Positions 11,201 through 23,200 of a stretch of 64,000 bases of DNA are shown one piece after another (the first letter of the stretch is position 1; the number at the start of each line of letters is the position of its first letter). The notes beneath the pieces are model-generated. The model had not been told where the DNA came from. It worked only from the letters and a program-made list of their open reading frames with translations, and did not search any database. The position numbers and the translations under genes are program-made. The DNA is from Branchinecta lynchi (lineage: Eukaryota; Arthropoda; Branchiopoda; Anostraca; Branchinectidae): contig JAKZAP010000010.1 of the NCBI GenBank assembly GCA_023053575.1, positions 22,070,628 through 22,134,627 of the forward strand. Direction: 5' to 3'.

Positions 11201-14200
11201 AGATACTTTAGATGATCCATTTTTTAGTCCGAACCAGATTCGGCCACGGTAGGGGGAGATGGAGGGAGTACTGGAAATATTGTAGCACGTCTAGGGATCA
11301 AACTAGTGGATTTATTAGGCTGAAACTTGGAAGTTTGAACAGTCATGTGCATTTGATAATCGAGACGATGCCGGAACTGCTTAGAAGTGAGTGAAACAAA
11401 CTATCCTACTTCTATTTTTAAACCGCATTTTTGGATGGCGGGTGTATTTTATCACGTTCTCATCTACTTTCTTGTACTGCCTACTCGTAACAAGTGCCAT
11501 ATGAGCTCGTAGCTCTTGTTTTTGTTTAAATTAGTGGTTCGCTGATTGCAGTGGATGAAGCGGGTGCGAGCGTTAGTTCCGCAGCATTCGCCCGAGCAAC
11601 ATGAAAATCCGTTCTATTGGAATTTGGATTTATCTCCCACATTTCCACAATAAAGGCGAATTTAAGCATAAACCGAAGCTATGTTTTAGCTGCATTGTCA
11701 GAAGTTTCATAACAGATACCACAAAGATGCGCAGTTTCAAGAGAAAAGACTTAACGTTATGCGTTAAATGTTATGCATAACAAGCAGTGCAGAAGAGCCA
11801 AAAATGCCGAAAAGGCATCTTTTTGTGTGTGGCCATGATATCGGAAAATTCAGCAGATGCTTTTTTGTTTTTTTGCTCTTCCTGGTAATGCTTGCTATGC
11901 GTAACATTTAATTCATAACTTTTTCAACATCACAACAGATTAAATCCCAAGTGTTGTATGTTGAAACTGCGCATCCTTATGCTGTCTGTTATAAGACTTC
12001 TGACAGTCTGGATATTAAATTTCCTCGGTTTTCGTTGTTGCCATGTTAGCGCCCGTCTCTCACCGAAAGTAGTTTGTTCTTTATCTGGAGCGGAACGGGG
12101 ACAAGCATAAATATAAGTCAGAATCCACAAAGTAGCCAACCGTAACCCCAGTTAATTTTGTGTCGCGAAAGGTCAGATAAGGTCGTTTGGCAAGCTACTT
12201 TTCATAAAGATGACTTTTTGGACGTAAATACCATACCGAAAGTGAGTGAAAAAAATAAGTGACATGGTCCTACAAATTAAATTTAGAAAGGGATGGAATT
12301 GGGAATGGGTTCCACGTCTTTTTCTCTTTTTTAAACCCATGAATTTGTTGCTGTTTTTATTTGCATTTACACCTTTGAATAGGACTTACACTCGGGGACA
12401 TTAACTTTTGTTGTCGTTAAACTAAACAAAAAATTAGTAGATAGAAAACAAAAGATTAGTAGATAGAAAAGATCAGGTCAAAAGGTCAGAAAAGGTTTGT
12501 CATTCTGTACAAATAGTAATAATAATAATAATAATATTTATTTATTACCCACTTACATCAAAAAGATTAATAGTGGAGTATAAACTTGAAGAAGGAAAAA
12601 AAAGAAAACGGAAAAAGACGTAAAACAACAACTAAAGTCAATAAAACATTAATCAAACAAGCGGATCAAACCGTGGTGAGGCGACAAACGCCGATATGCT
12701 GTTTCTGAGAGCTTTTTGTTTAGATCAGTCAGCTTCTCAGTAATATTCGGAAGATAAAACTTTTTAACTATCTTTCGATTCTTGTACCACAGAGGAAGAT
12801 AGAGAAGAAATTTACAGAATCGGAAGTAAGAAGATCGAATATCACTAAAGTCTTTTTTCGTAAATATAGGGTAACGCCCAGAAAGGATCCTCAGTTTTTT
12901 TTACTTTAGGTCCTGAAATTTCAGTACATGAAATTTGAAGCCAAAGTGCGGGGTACAAAACCTTGTTGGGTATGGAACCAGACTTTAAGGCCATACAGAT
13001 GATTGTGGAATTACTCTTTCTGAGCCCTCTTTTTGATACCCTCTTTCGGCTATTCCCGAAAAATTTCTCTTAAAATAATTAACAACAGTTCATTTTATTT
13101 CTAAAGCATGAAGCGGACTGGATACTCCTTTGATCGTTAATAAAATATATACAATTTACAGTGAACACTTGTGAACTATTTTAAAATAAAGATAATCGGC
13201 CAATACATTTAGTAAAAAGAGTTAACCTCACAGCTTTCGTTGACGGCTAGCAAGGGAATCTAGGTCAAACTGTTCAAGGCGGGTGCAGTATGGGACTTTT
13301 CGCGCTTTTGAAATTACCAACAGTGCCCGAAACCGAACACTCTCAATCACGTCTGACTGCTCCTGCGTCAGGTAGTAACGCCAAACGTGGGAACAGTATT
13401 CTAAGCAGGACAGTATAAAATATGTAGCCTATAAACTGTCAAAGGTGATCTGAAGGTATTGCGTGCCGAGACAGCAGCTTCAGAGGGCTAAACCTGCATT
13501 AGCTCTCCCAAGCACCATTTCCGTCTGTTTCTCCCACTTAGATACAGGAGGGGTACGTGACCTCGTTTTTATACTACCTCGGTTTTTGCCGTGAAAATGT
13601 TAAAAAGAAATGTATATGCTGTCCTGACAGTCATGAGGCAAAATATAGCTTTTTTCAAAGTGCCTTTCTTTGTTTTGAAGATGCTTTGAAAAGTGATTTT
13701 TCTGGGTATTGACTTTGCTAACTCTACCTTTTTCATAATTTTTAAGTCAATCGAGGTAAGGTTAGAATGAAGTGACCTTGTCTGAAAAGAAAAATATGTT
13801 TAACTAGAAATACTGAAGCAATATTTGTTTGTCCAATATGTAAACCATTCAGTCAGCATCAATCTAGTATACTTATCATATTGTTGGTTCCCTTTTTACG
13901 CCAGATAGATTATTCTGAAGGAAAGACTTGTCTGGAAATTTGAAATCTTGTCTGAGGTTCGATACCCCTCCTGTAGTGGGACTCTCACTTGGTTTTCCCA
14001 TTTAGATAGTTCTGAGTACGTCCTTAGCGTCTTGTACCGATGTGTTTGATTACGGGTTGCGCCATCTTTTGGGTGTTTCGATAAATGTTTAAGAGAGCCA
14101 TGATTATAGTCAACCCGTTGTTTGAAGCGGAGGTCACGTGGACGGATCGTGAGTACCGATTGGCTGCCTGGGCAGCTGCAAAGTGGCGACGTCATCAGTT

Positions 14201-17200
14201 TACTTCACTGCGAGACGACCTGTGGGGCAATGCCGTTTTCCTGAAGGAGGCCAACGCCATCTCTGTTGAACTAAAGAAAAAGGTAAATTTATGCTTTGTT
14301 GCACTGTCAGAAGTTTCATAACAGATAACGTATACCACTTTCAAGAATAACACCTTTTCACTTAGAAATAAAGTGTCATGACCAATTAAGTTTACAATAT
14401 TTCGTGCCTAAACCTCCAACAACACCTTCAATTGGTAAAAATACTAACGGGAACGAAAGAAACATAACAGATAAGATCCCAAAGTGTTATATGTTGAAAC
14501 CGCCCATCCTTCTGTTGTCGTTATGTAACTTCTGACAGTGTAGTATTTTTACCTGTTGAAGGTGATGTTGGAGATCTAGGCACGAAATAGTATAAACATA
14601 ATTGGTCATAACACTTTATTTCTAAGTGAAAAGGTGTTATTCTTGAAAGTGTTATGCGCAATCTGTTATGAAACTTCTGACAGTTTGTTGTTTGAAGGTT
14701 TCTAACGTGCTGAACCCAGAGATATTCCGAATCCACCATTTCATGCTGAGGATTCGAATCCGACCTTAACACAAGTCAAATCCTGTACATAGGTTATGGT
14801 TCAAAATCAGAGGTGACAAACAGCACTGATGTCTAAGGTAATCAGATAACGTGATATATTACTGAGGATGGTTGGTTGTGGAGACCAAAAAGTTGGATTG
14901 CTTAAATACACTGTGTAAAAATTGGGAAAAGGGATAATGGAAGGATGAAGTCGAGAAATTTTGTTTTGGATTCCTAAGATTGAGGGTTTGGTATCCGAGT
15001 CCGAATCCAATCTGACAAGCAAGAGATTCGAATCCGGCCAAAAGGACGAATCCTGGATTCATCCTTTCTTCTGGATGAACCATTGACATGAAGTACTTCG
15101 CATAGAAGTTGCCTGGTCGCTTAGCAGACGAATTCTCTGCCATATGTATATTTGTTTAAAAATATATATAATATCCCGAAGAAAAATTTGTAGCCTGCGT
15201 AGTTGTATGATAGTTGTACGAAAAAGTTACATGTAATATTATGTAATAATAAAGAATACTATCATTTGATGTGCCTCAGACTAGTCCAATCTTAAAGTTC
15301 AATGGGCACATCAAACTACCCCAATCCCACTCTGTAACAACCTATGAACAATGCTTACCCCCTAGATCAGCAGCTTTTTCAACAGTTTCCTCTCTGTGAT
15401 ATTTTAAAGCGTAATTTTTGGGGACAGTACATGCTCAGTTTACTAGCTTGGACAAAGATAAAAGTGATCTTTTTTATAATACTTAGTATATCTTTATTTT
15501 ATGCATAAATCAGCTTGTATAATTCAGATTTGAATAGGTTAGTTGTTTTTTAATGATTGTACCTATATAATTTTTTATAAGCTTATTGCATATTCTGGTA
15601 CATTTTATATAGCAAGTTAATCAAGCTTCACAACACTGTTCCAAAAACTTTTAATAGGCACTTTAAGCCATGGAACTTCTGATGAAACACTAGAACAATA
15701 AGGTAAACTGCATCTGCGGCTTGACTTTGGTGGCATCTCAAATATATCCTTTTCGATCAATCATTGCTGGGAGTTTTTGAATTTCCTGCCACGATATCCC
15801 AGCTCCTAAGATTTGGATCGCCGAAATGCCAGAGAGGTTAAGACAAGGGATAACAAGAAAACGGCCGATTTTCGTAGCGCCTTCTAAAGGAAGTCGGAAA
15901 TGTTTATTTGTGAAGCATTTAATACAAAGTAAAGCATTAGAAGTGTCCATTGTGCTTTAAGCGGTAGTATCCAGTACCATCCTGTCTTGCCATAGTAGCA
16001 TCCGGTCTTGCTAAAAGTAGCATGCAGTAGAATGCAGTAACACGGTAGCCTTGAAGTAGAAGCATGTTGTAGCATCAGTTAGTACTGCATGCTACTTTTT
16101 CGCACAACTTGATACTACTATTTTGAGATACTTTTTTCATCAAGATTTGTTCAGAAGCAGAAATATCAAAGATCTAATAATTTACTGTTTCTCAAACAAA
16201 CCGTCATTCAAACCTACAAAAATAATGAACCCCTTCAAATCAGACTTTCCGTAAGATGTCTTTCTGTTCAAAATTAGGCTGAGCGAAAAGTGAGGCAGGT
16301 TCAGGTTAATTCATCACGATTCTTGGCAAGATTCAATGGATTGCTTGGAGTTTCAGATATTGGGATAGGGTTGGTAGCGTGCAGGTTTACGTGCACACTG
16401 GGCTGGTAAAGTAAATTCTAGGGAGTTTTGGACTCTGGTTGCTGTGGAATGAGGGGAAGACTAATGGTGACCAAATAGGCGTTGTACCGAAAATGGTAAG
16501 AGAGCGACTGGAGGACCAAGAAAGGCAAGTTTGGCATGCTGAACTGACGTCTTCGCCGTCCCTGGAGCTCTACGCAAAGGCCAAAGCTGCTTGGGGGAGG
16601 AGGGGGAGGCAGATCTAAAAAAGGAGGAGGTTAAAGGGTGATTTCAGTCCGGTAGAATTTCATGCCACTTGGAGAAAGAAGAAAATACCTAGGAAAAGCT
16701 AGGGTAACGGATGGACTTTTCTCTTGCCCGATGTGTTGGCAAGCGCTAGAAAATACTGAACACTGTAAGAACGATTGGGAAGGACTTAAAGATTTAAAGG
16801 ACCCCTCGTACAAAACCCACTTCACCGGGTTATACTCCCTCCTGATTTTCTCCCCTTCCGAATTCGTCTTCCTCGTCAAGCTGCCGATCCTTTGCCTCGT
16901 TTAGAGCCGGTGGTAGCTTTGCGAACTAGGTATGCTCAGAGTTTCGTTCCCTCGTTTGTTCGTGTATATAACTCAGAGCGCTTCTGAACGTTAATTTTTA
17001 TGTTATTTGTATTTTATATCTGATTGATTTAATGTATTTGTATATTGACCATATTTATGAATGAATGAATGAATATATTTATTACCCATCTTTACATAAA
17101 AATGTCACTGATGGAGTATAAGAAAAGAAAAATAAACAAAAAGGAAAAATGAAAAGGAAAAAAGAAATGAACAACACACAAAATACAATTTTAAATTGGC

Positions 17201-20200
17201 ACTACATAATGCAAACAAGAGAGACAGACAAAATATTAATAACTACTTAACTTCTGCTTAATTGCTGGATAGAGGCTATTTAGAGGGTCGAGGGATTTCA
17301 GAAATCGAGCACGACGCTCTAAAGCAGCCACAATCGGATCTTTAACTCCATGATTTAATGTAACGCGTCGATTACGAGACCACAGCGGCAGCCCAAGCAG
17401 GAATTTAGCATATTTGAAAAAAGTACTTCTAATAGTCCTAACATCAGATGTGTTGAAAAGTTTCCAGAAAGGTGCTAGTGCAAGTGCATGCGGTAATGCA
17501 AGAGCATTATACAGCTGCGCTAGCACCAGTCTGTTGTAACGCGCTTTCGAGGCGGCAAGCATACCATATGCTTTTCTGACTTCGGCGGAAAAATGCGCGA
17601 TTAGGCCGGAACGTGTAGATCGCAGGTCTTTACCGATCGGCAACCCGAGGTAAGTCAGAGATTCGGAAGGGATTAGCACTATGTCCCCTAACTTCACCTT
17701 AATCGAAGAACAATCACACTTTCTACCGTTAAAAATAATTACATCACTTTTACTAGGGTTAAAAGCGAGTCCTATGGCCGCATACGAACGACTAAGTAAA
17801 CTGAAATTCTCTTCAATACGGGAGATCGAACGGCTCAGGTTGAGTACGTCATCTGCATAATTCAAAAGCGACACATCAAGCCCACGGAAAATAAAGCTCG
17901 ATTTCGCTTGTTTTTGCGCTTCAATTACGCTATTATTGTACAAAGGGGGGGATGAAAGGGCACCTTGTCTAATACCCTTGCGTACAGGAATAACTTTAGC
18001 TGAAACTACATGTCCTTCCTTAGAAGGATATTTTACTTTAACATGGAGCTTACGGTACATGGCACGGTAGGGAACAATAATTGAAGAGTCGAGACCTCTC
18101 TTATGTGCTGACAGGAGAAGTTGAGGATGCACACCCGAATCAAAGGCGCGACGTACATCGTGACTCGCAATTACGATACTTTCATCCGAACAATCAGATT
18201 CTAGTAGCACATTTGCAAGGAGACTGTGCACGTGTTCGCGACCTTGACCTTTTTTAAAGCCGAATTGAAAATCAGGGGTAGTGCAAGTACTCCTAATTTC
18301 TTCCATCACCAGAGCCTCCATAACTTTGCAAAGAACAGGAGAAACGGTGATAGGACGGTACGATTCACACAGACTAGGATCTTTTCCCTTCTTACAGACT
18401 GGCGTAATTATCCCGGAGCAGAAAGCGTCTGGAACAAGACCACTGTTAAATATCATTTGGTACAAAAGTGATAGATGCTGTGCAAGAATTTCACTAGAAT
18501 ATGATAAATGCATCCCACATAGCTGATCGGCACCACGCGAATACTTTTTCTTGAGCTTTCGGATAGCCTCGCGTAGTTTGGTGGTCGTAACCACATACCC
18601 GGTTTCGGACCTCTCTAGTAACAGGCTGTGATTAAGCTGGCTTTCATATCTGTCTTCTAGCATAATATCAGGGGGTGAAAACTCATCACTAAAGTAATTA
18701 ACCCACTCGTCCTCACTGGGGAAGACATGTTCCACCGCGTCGTTTCTGGTGCCGCATTTCACAAATTTCCACGCCGCGGCCATATTTCCACTCACCGATT
18801 TTGAATGCTCTTCAATCACAGTCGCTTTGTGTTTTTTGAGTACTTTGGAAAATTGACGCTTTGAAAACAAGCGGATATCATTCACGATGCCATGTTTAGG
18901 TTTGTCACAATCTTTCCACAGCTGGAGCCAAAACTTAGATCTCCTGCAGGAACTGCTTAAGGCTAGATTCTCTGTCCATCGTGGAACCTCAGAACCCACA
19001 CGAACTTTACGACTTGGCACTTCAGCTTTTTCTGCCCGTCGCAGGGCATGCGTTATCTCACTGCAATAAATGTTAAGTAAAATCTGTTTTTCACTTTCGG
19101 GAATCGTCGATTTTTGCTGCAGTAGTTGGAATGGGACTTTAATCTGCTCAAGAATAGAATCTAGTACTTGGGTGTCATAAGATGCCGGTATAAATGTCGC
19201 AAAATTGTATATACTTCTAGATTGTTCTGTTATGACGTTATGTATTGACGTAAAAACGACCCATCGGCTTGTCCGTTATCTGTTTTTTAGATTATATTGA
19301 ATTGAATTGAATTGAATTGTACTATTCACTCTTCAACTTCCAGTACAAAATATTTTAGTACCTTAAATCTAAGCTTTGTTTTCAACAAATAACCCGCGGT
19401 TTTGGCTGTTTTAAGGCTTTTGCGAGACCCCTTGACTCATGGCGGAAACCGGGAGACTGTTTACACAACAGGTTTTCTGATGGAAAAACTTCTCGCAGAC
19501 AACCGTCAACAGCGTAATACACGTCGAAGGTAGCAAAATAGGGCAAGTGATACAATCAGCGTGGTTGTGTTAGAGGGGTTACAATGTACCGTACGAAAAT
19601 TGGGGTCTCCGGGTTTAGAAATATCTGGAGTAATTATGGAAGTAGATCGCGTTAGTATTATAGGTAAGACAGGTCCTTTAAGGATGGAGGTTTTTGGGGT
19701 GGAGTACGAGCTTAACGAATGGTGGTACAGAGATTGGGAGAAAAATCTTTTTTTTGAAATTAGAAATCTTAGAAGGTTCGTCTGTATGGGAATCCCGCAC
19801 AGGGTGCACTCTTAAAGGACCTGTCCTACCTATAATAGCAATGCATCCTACTTCCATAATCACTCCACAGATTTCTGAACTCGGAGAGCTCAATTTTGTA
19901 CGGTACATTCTAATCCATCTAACAAAACCACACTGATTTTCTAACTTGCCGTCTTTTGCTACCTTCGTATGTGTATTACGCTGTCGACGGTTGTCTGCGA
20001 GAAGTTTTCTATCAGAAACACCGGTTATGTAAAATGTTTCCCTGTGTTTGCTACAAGTCAACGGGTCTCGGAAAAGGCTTAACAGCCAAAACCGTGGGTT
20101 ATTTGTTGAAAGCACAGCGTAGTTTTAAAGTATTCAAATATTTTAAATACTGTAAGTTGAAGAGTAAATAGTGCGAGGGGTCGTTTAAGTTTAGTACGGC

Positions 20201-23200
20201 TTAAGGTTTGGATTGTGTATGTAACAAATGTAAATGTTGTTCTATTGTTTTGTGATTACCATGGTGCAAGGCTTTACCGTAATAAACTACTGTTACATGT
20301 AATTAGCTCCTCATTCCTGTAGGAGGAATCTCAGTACGAAGCAGTTCATTTATAGATGAGTGTTTTTTTTGCTTGATTTTTGGGATCTCAAAACACAAGG
20401 GGAGAGAAGATACCTATGACTTCGTAAAGTTGTCCGTCTGTCCGTCCGTCTGTTAGCACGATAACTCTCGAAGAAGTTGAGATATTTGGTTCGAACTTGG
20501 TATAGGGATTGTTGGACCAAAGTACAGGTCAGGTTCGTAGATAGGCTTTGTAGCCTTATATTTAGGCGTGGGGGTTAAAATTATGTGGCGACAAAAAATG
20601 GTAGTTAGTTAAGGAGGGTCTCCTTAACTAATTACCATGAATCCATTTCTGAAACTTATTGTCTCGCCCGAAAAATAGTTCGCCCGGAATCCGACCAAAA
20701 CCGGAAAATTATTAAAGGTCAAAGTGTCATCTGAGTTGATTAGAGGTTCGTCCGACAAATAGTTCTCCCGGAATCGGGTCGAAACCGCAAACTTAGTAAA
20801 AGTAAAAGTTTTATGGGACGTTGATTAGAGGTTCGATTTGGGGTAAGGGAAAGGTCTGGTTTCAACTTAATTGTTTTCAGTTCACTTGGAATCCGACCAA
20901 ACCGGAAATTAGGTAAAAAGCTTTTCTTTCGTGGTTCGATATCGAAGTAAAAACACGTGAAGTTTATAAATACAAATACAAATTTATAAAGTAAAAATGT
21001 CTGAAGTTTCGCCCAGAATCCGGAATCTGGCAAAATTTTGTTCAACTGGGGTTTTAATTCTCATGCTTATTGGAGTTTTGGTGGTACAACAACGCAGTTG
21101 AATCTATATCTGTTTTTGTTTTTCTCGACGGCTCACTCTTTTTGCCACAGTCGTGGAGCTTAAAAATAGAAGGAGTGCTTACAAATACAGGGACATATAA
21201 GTTAAACTTGGTGGAAGGCTCTTAAACGACAAATAGATACAATGCCTCGGAAAATGATTTTCACACCTTGGTTGGGGAGTTTGGTTTGAATCATCGGTGG
21301 AAGTTTACGAATGAACCTAATTATCAGATATTCTTTTCGGTGAAAATAATATCTGTATTAGTTATTTAAACTTCCGGGCAAGCGCTAGAAAATATCGAAC
21401 ATTTTTATGAACGATTGAGAAGAACTTAAAGATTTAAGGACCTTTAACACTATTTACTCTTCAACTTACAGTACTATTCTACCTCTAAGTATTACCTAAT
21501 GGGTCTCGATAAGGGATCTGCAAGTTTAAATGGCAAGTTTATGTATTTTGGAAATCCGTCATTATAGTCTGTATTAGGAAGTTTAAATATTAAGTTTTGG
21601 GATCCCATCGAATCCAGGGATCTTATTACTTGGTAGTGGTGAAGCTAGGGGGATTTGTCAATAGCAGACGTTTCCGATTTTTTTTTTGCCCTATGGGTGC
21701 ATAGTTGCCAAAGTTGTCGGCCAAAATTCGTTTTTTTGTAATTGTTTTTTCGGAAAAGGATATTGCATGATTTGGTTCCTAGATTCTGAAAGCCGTCTTT
21801 TTAATCAAGACCGAAAAAAACTGGAAATTTTGTCTGGATTTAGATTCAGTTCTAGTTCAGATATTATGATTTCAAAACAGATGGGCTTATAATACAAAGT
21901 AAGAGAAAAGGCTTTCGCCTCTAAATATCTCTAAGAAATTCTGAGTAGTCGAACAGATCAGAGTTAAAAATCCCATCAACAATGCACTTGAAACTATTGA
22001 TCGATTCAGCATTAACCGCATCTTCGGCAAGGCTATTCCAAGGATCAACAATGGTCTTGCCAAAACCCCACTTCAAAACTTCCTTGTGGAAACTTGATTT
22101 TGCAAGCTTGTACGCGTGCCCCCGATGATGACGGTTAATGCTGAATCTTACTAAATCAGTCACTTCAAAATTGTCATAACTTCCATTGATTAATTTGAAT
22201 GTTTCAGTCAGGTCTCCTCTAAAAAAATCTGTATGCAATTTAGGGAAGGCGCAACTTGGCTAATTTCACTTGGTAGTGTTATGTGGTGTCCTTTTCTCAG
22301 GTCCAGTTCCAGTTTACTCTTCTGACAGACTCTGCCTACTCCCCTCTCTCGCCTGAGCTTCGAGCCTCCCTTATGTCCTCGTACGATGCAGAAGACGAGG
22401 ACAACTATCTTGGACTAAGCAGCAAACCCCAACCCCATACCCTTGTTGCTGTTGAGGTGCAAGATACTAAGAATGGGGCAACCCATTATTGGACCCTTGA
22501 AAAGTTGAGGTAAGTGCATGCGCTTCCGTATTACTGTGGAATGGCGCAATGGGTTACTAGCTCTAGCTTTGGTGTGATTTAGTCTGCCATTTAACTAAAC
22601 GTTCAGTTTATCATACAAGCTTCACTAGACCACCATACAAATAAACGACACTGCGGCTAATGCTTTTCTGTAGTCGTAAAACGCAGAATTTTCTGCGAAA
22701 TTCCAACAGCGGGGGTAATGTGGTTTTGTTTTAAGTACATATTTTGCCAGAGGGTCTTGGTGACTGCTAATCGTTCTTAGTCATTTATTTTTGTATTAGT
22801 AAATAAATAGAGAATAAGAATAAAAAGTACGTCACAGCTTTAATCGGGATCAGCTTATGAATTCCTGGTTTGATTTGATGTTTGAATAAAAGTTATTCAG
22901 ATTCACTGTCAGAAGTTTGATAACAGCTAACACAAGGATGCACAGTTTCACAGAAAACACTGGTTTAATTTAAAACACTTCATAACAACATAATTCGATC
23001 TCTGGGGGCTACAAGCTCGTCAGCTCGGCTTCCTGTAAAAATATTATTATACAAAACATGGTTTGGATTGTTAATTTTATCGGAAACGCAACACATAAAG
23101 ACTTAAAACACAGATTTTCTGTAACAATAAAAGATAACATACAAAATAATTGTCTGGTGTCCTTGCGCATTCTTTTGTTAAATGTTTTTAAACTTGCACT

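Noticed and set aside
16662..16904. 80-codon ORF treated as a separate small protein
   Set aside because: Its zinc-finger-like part aligns with the retroelement ORF at 39971, so it is a fragment of that class, not a host gene.
18226..18526. Plus-strand 81-codon ORFs opposite the NL-B RT
   Set aside because: Shadows of the real minus-strand RT frame.
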